Source of the DNA: Vibrio jasicida CAIM 1864 = LMG 25398 | Lineage (GTDB): Bacteria > Pseudomonadota > Gammaproteobacteria > Enterobacterales > Vibrionaceae | Assembly: GCF_000400365.1 (NCBI RefSeq) | Contig: NZ_BAOG01000093.1 | Span: 1 to 64,000, forward strand | Length of the DNA: 64,000 nucleotides | Direction of reading: 5' to 3' | Shown here: piece by piece, positions 61,309 through 64,000 of the stretch | Position numbering within the stretch: position 1 is the first letter of the stretch | How the letters are laid out: each line of letters begins with the position of its first letter | Translations under genes and position numbers: made by a program | Notes under the pieces: generated by a model | What the model saw: only the letters and a program-made list of their open reading frames with translations | What the model was told of the DNA's origin: nothing | Database searches by the model: none

Positions 61309-62691
61309 TTATTTACGACGCCACGTTGTGCCTTCCGGCCCGTCTTCTAGAACGATACCCATTTCAGTCAGCTTGTCACGAGCCATATCTGCGTTAGCCC
61401 AGTCTTTTGCTGCACGAGAATCGTTACGTAGCTTAATTAGTGCTTCGATTTCAGCCACTTCATCGTCGTCACCTGCATCACCTTTTAGGAACGCTTCTGG
61501 ATCTTGGTGAAGAATACCGATCACGTCAGCCAGCTCACGCATTAGCGCACCTAGTTCGCTCGCTTTCTCTAGATTTTCTGTCTTCAGACGGTTTACTTCA
61601 CGCGCCATGTCAAACAGTACCGAGTAAGCTTCTGGTGTGTTGAAGTCATCGTTCATCGCTGCTGTATAGCGAGTTACGTACTCTTCACCACCGGCTGGCG
61701 CAGCATTTAGATCCAGACCACGTAGAGATGTGTATAGACGCTCAAGAGACGCGCGTGCTTGGTTTAGGTTGTCTTCGCTGTAGTTTAGCTGGCTACGGTA
61801 GTGACCAGACATTAGGAAGTAACGAACTGTCTCAGCATCGTAATGACCTAGAACGTCACGAATAGTAAAGAAGTTACCTAGAGACTTAGACATCTTCTCA
61901 CGATCGACCATTACCATGCCGCTGTGCATCCATGTGTTCACGTATTGCGTGTCATGAGCGCAGCATGATTGCGCGATTTCGTTCTCGTGGTGTGGGAACT
62001 GAAGGTCAGAACCGCCGCCATGAATATCGAAATGGTTGCCTAGGATTGACGAGTTCATTGCAGAACATTCGATGTGCCAACCTGGACGACCCGCGCCCCA
62101 TGGCGATTCCCATGTTGGTTCACCTGGTTTAGACATCTTCCAAAGTACGAAGTCTAACGGGCTGCGTTTTGCAGTTTCGATATCAACACGAGCACCAGCT
62201 TGAAGCTGATCAAGGTCTTGCTTAGACAGCTTGCCGTATTCGTTGAACTTACCTACTTCAAACATTACGTCGCCATTGTCTGCAACGTAAGCAAAACCAC
62301 GCTCGATTAGTTTTTCAACCAGCTCGATGATTTCTGCGATAAATTCAGTTGCACGAGGCTCAACGTCCGGACGCTTCATGTTTAGTGCATCAAAGTCCGC
62401 ATGCATTTCGCCGATTAAACGTTCAGTCAGAGAATCACAAGACTCACCATTTTCTGCCGCACGCTTGATGATTTTGTCATCAATATCAGTGATATTACGT
62501 ACAAATGTTAGATCGTAACCTAGGTAACGAAGGTAGCGAGACACAACGTCAAAAGAAACAAACGTACGACCGTGACCAATGTGACAGAGATCGTAAATGG
62601 TAACTCCACAGACATACATGCCAACTTTGCCGGCTGTAATTGGTTTGAATTCCTCTTTCTGTCTTGTCAGTGTGTTATATATCTTTAACAT
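61309..62691 (-). CDS. cysS: Cysteinyl-tRNA synthetase
   Basis: The 460-residue class I synthetase has the zinc and HIGH region MYVCGVTIYDLCHIGHGRT (about 26-44), DIDDKIIKRA, WHIECSAM with zinc cysteine, the KMSKS motif VDREKMSKSLGNFF (about 263-276) and a C-terminal helical tRNA-binding domain. Length equals the E. coli enzyme (461). It charges tRNA-Cys with cysteine. Confidence 0.97.
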   Translation of the reverse strand: MLKIYNTLTRQKEEFKPITAGKVGMYVCGVTIYDLCHIGHGRTFVSFDVVSRYLRYLGYDLTFVRNITDIDDKIIKRAAENGESCDSLTERLIGEMHADFDALNMKRPDVEPRATEFIAEIIELVEKLIERGFAYVADNGDVMFEVGKFNEYGKLSKQDLDQLQAGARVDIETAKRSPLDFVLWKMSKPGEPTWESPWGAGRPGWHIECSAMNSSILGNHFDIHGGGSDLQFPHHENEIAQSCCAHDTQYVNTWMHSGMVMVDREKMSKSLGNFFTIRDVLGHYDAETVRYFLMSGHYRSQLNYSEDNLNQARASLERLYTSLRGLDLNAAPAGGEEYVTRYTAAMNDDFNTPEAYSVLFDMAREVNRLKTENLEKASELGALMRELADVIGILHQDPEAFLKGDAGDDDEVAEIEALIKLRNDSRAAKDWANADMARDKLTEMGIVLEDGPEGTTWRRK

Positions 62692-62895
62692 GATCTCTAT
62701 CTATGCTTGTGAATGAATTACGAGAACAAGGAGTATATCAACTCCGACCTTATTAGGTAATAGCAATTAACGGATAAAACGATAATCGGCTAAACTTCAA
62801 GCACAAAGCGTATATTTTGATGATCCTGAGTTTTCCATGCGTATTAACTTAGGCTAGAATCCCTCTTTGAATACAACATAGTAAAGGAAAGTAGC

Positions 62896-63390
62896 ATGAT
62901 CACCCTTCACACTAATTTTGGTGACATCAAGATTCAACTAAACGAAGAGAAAGCGCCAGAAACAAGCGCAAACTTCCTTCAGTACTGCCGCGACGGTTTC
63001 TACGACAACACACTTTTCCACCGTGTTATTGATGGCTTCATGATCCAAGGTGGCGGTATGGAGTCTGGTCTACGTGAAAAAGCGTCACGTGCACCTATCA
63101 AGAACGAAGCAAACAACGGTCTTAGCAACAAAGTGGGTACACTTGCTATGGCACGTACTATGGAGCCGCATTCAGCAAGCTCTCAGTTCTTCATCAACGT
63201 AAACAACAACACGTTCCTAGACTTCCGTAGCGAAAGCCTAGATGGTTGGGGTTACTGTGTATTCGGTGAAGTAATCGAAGGCATGGACATCGTAAACAAG
63301 ATCAAAGGCGTTAGCACTGGTTCTTACGGTATGCACCAAGACGTACCTCTAGAAGACGTAACGATCACTGGTACAACAATCGAAGAGTAA
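62896..63390 (+). CDS. ppiB: Peptidyl-prolyl cis-trans isomerase B (cyclophilin)
   Basis: The 164-residue cytoplasmic cyclophilin has LHTNFGDIKIQLNEEKAPET, FHRVIDGFMIQGGG (active-site arginine), MARTMEPHSASSQFFINVNN and WGYCVFGEVIEG. It speeds proline isomerisation in folding. It is divergent from cysS and followed by lpxH. Confidence 0.96.
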   Translation: MITLHTNFGDIKIQLNEEKAPETSANFLQYCRDGFYDNTLFHRVIDGFMIQGGGMESGLREKASRAPIKNEANNGLSNKVGTLAMARTMEPHSASSQFFINVNNNTFLDFRSESLDGWGYCVFGEVIEGMDIVNKIKGVSTGSYGMHQDVPLEDVTITGTTIEE

Positions 63391-63421
63391 TTCATACGAA
63401 TTACCAAAGAGATAAGTTAGT

Positions 63422-63447
63422 GGGGAGGCATCGCCTCCCCTTATTTC
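63422..63447 (+). terminator. GC-rich hairpin between ppiB and lpxH
   Basis: GGGGAGGC (63422-63429), loop ATC, GCCTCCCC (63433-63440), then TTATTTC. It is a very stable stem eight bases before the lpxH start, and the only ribosome-binding-like sequence (GGGGAGG) lies inside the first arm. It may be a partial terminator, a translation switch, or both. Confidence 0.65.
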
Positions 63448-63448
63448 T

Positions 63449-64000
63449 ATGACGACATTATTTATATCTGATCTTCACCTCGCCCCTTCCCGTCCGGACA
63501 TTACCGAATGCTTCGAGACTTTTATGCGAACAGAAGCCATCAAGGCTGAAGCCCTGTACGTACTTGGTGACTTATTCGAATTCTGGGTTGGCGATGATGA
63601 TAACACCCCTTTTGCAGACCAAATCCGTGCGGAATTTAAAACACTAACGGATATGGGCGTCCCTGTTTATTTTATCCAAGGCAACCGAGACTTCTTATTG
63701 GGCAAACGCTTTTGTAAGGAAACGGGCATCACATTACTCGACGACGTGTGCACGATTGATCTTTACGGCCAAAAAGCCGTCATTTTGCACGGCGACACCC
63801 TTTGCATTGACGACATCAAATACCAAGAGTTTCGCAAGACGGTTCACAAACCTTGGTTACAATGGCTTTTTAATCGTATTCCATGGTTTGTTAAAAAAAG
63901 AATTGTCTCTAAAGTTCAATCGAATATTCGCGATGACAAAAAGACTAAGTCTCTCGATATCATGGATGTGAACCAAGGTGAAGTTGAACACGTGCTGTCT
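63449..64000 (+). CDS. lpxH: UDP-2,3-diacylglucosamine pyrophosphatase, N-terminal part (runs off the window)
   Basis: The frame from ATG 63449 is open to the end of the window, 184 codons so far. It has the metallophosphoesterase motifs SDLHLAP, YVLGDLFEFWVGDDD, QGNRDFLLG and LHGDTLCIDD, in the order of LpxH. The enzyme cuts UDP-2,3-diacylglucosamine in lipid A synthesis. The C-terminal part lies outside the window. The ppiB-lpxH order is the same as in E. coli. Confidence 0.92.
   Translation, partial: MTTLFISDLHLAPSRPDITECFETFMRTEAIKAEALYVLGDLFEFWVGDDDNTPFADQIRAEFKTLTDMGVPVYFIQGNRDFLLGKRFCKETGITLLDDVCTIDLYGQKAVILHGDTLCIDDIKYQEFRKTVHKPWLQWLFNRIPWFVKKRIVSKVQSNIRDDKKTKSLDIMDVNQGEVEHVLS

Noticed and set aside
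1..64000. CRISPR arrays, tRNA or rRNA genes, insertion sequences or prophage
   Set aside because: No regularly spaced repeats, transposase or integrase motifs, or RNA-gene signatures were seen on reading both strands.

Overview
The window is chromosomal DNA from a gamma-proteobacterium, almost certainly a Vibrio (a Harveyi-clade relative such as V. parahaemolyticus or V. alginolyticus is the best guess). This is inferred from the mix of pspF/pspABC beside sapABCDF, norR-hcp-hcr, torECA, an I.2-type lipase with its foldase, a two-adaptor RND pump and cysS/ppiB/lpxH, at moderate GC and dense packing. No database was searched. I see no rRNA, tRNA, CRISPR array, insertion sequence or prophage.

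Region by region: 1-1.8 kb carries the start of a SulP permease and an uncharacterised membrane protein. 2-13.4 kb is the most interesting block. A TtrS/TtrR-like sensor pair diverges from a gene series encoding a periplasmic double rhodanese, an FAD/Fe-S oxidoreductase, an HdrB-like CCG protein, a TVP38 membrane protein, the YnjBCD ABC importer and the YnjF CDP-alcohol phosphatidyltransferase. It resembles the uncharacterised E. coli ydjXYZ-ynjABCDEF region joined to a sulfur-compound sensor and cytoplasmic Fe-S redox enzymes. 13.5-18.8 kb is a nitric-oxide/nitrosative-stress module (NorR, Hcp, Hcr) with a clear sigma-54 promoter and three candidate NorR sites. 18.8-29.7 kb holds independent genes: RNA methyltransferase, pseudouridine synthase, chemoreceptor, NSS symporter, cardiolipin synthase, MetC, lipase plus foldase, and Tag. 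29.8-35 kb is an RND efflux operon with two adaptor lipoproteins.

35-43.3 kb is the envelope-stress Psp system (pspABC divergent from pspF) followed by the SapABCDF peptide ABC transporter. 43.3-48.6 kb has a DUF2750 gene, an Mn-dependent pyrophosphatase and a SitABCD-type Mn/Fe importer under a Fur-like palindrome. 48.6-54.5 kb contains a GH36 alpha-galactosidase and torECA for TMAO respiration, including a 59-residue TorE. 54.9-60.6 kb carries a lone FetB permease, a pair of inverted DnaA boxes, a 45-residue small ORF, FocA, a TIGR02647-type protein, a PACE pump with a divergent LysR regulator, an SDR protein and a YdcF-type protein. 60.6-64 kb holds tdk, cysS, ppiB and the 5' part of lpxH.

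Several regulatory elements could be read directly: an inverted-repeat operator between the sensor pair and the rhodanese gene, sigma-54 promoters for hcp and pspA, a 37-bp palindrome before sitA, and about twenty intrinsic terminators. Four small genes shorter than 60 codons (33, 50, 45 and 59 residues) are annotated from ribosome-binding sites and context; the 33-residue one is tentative.
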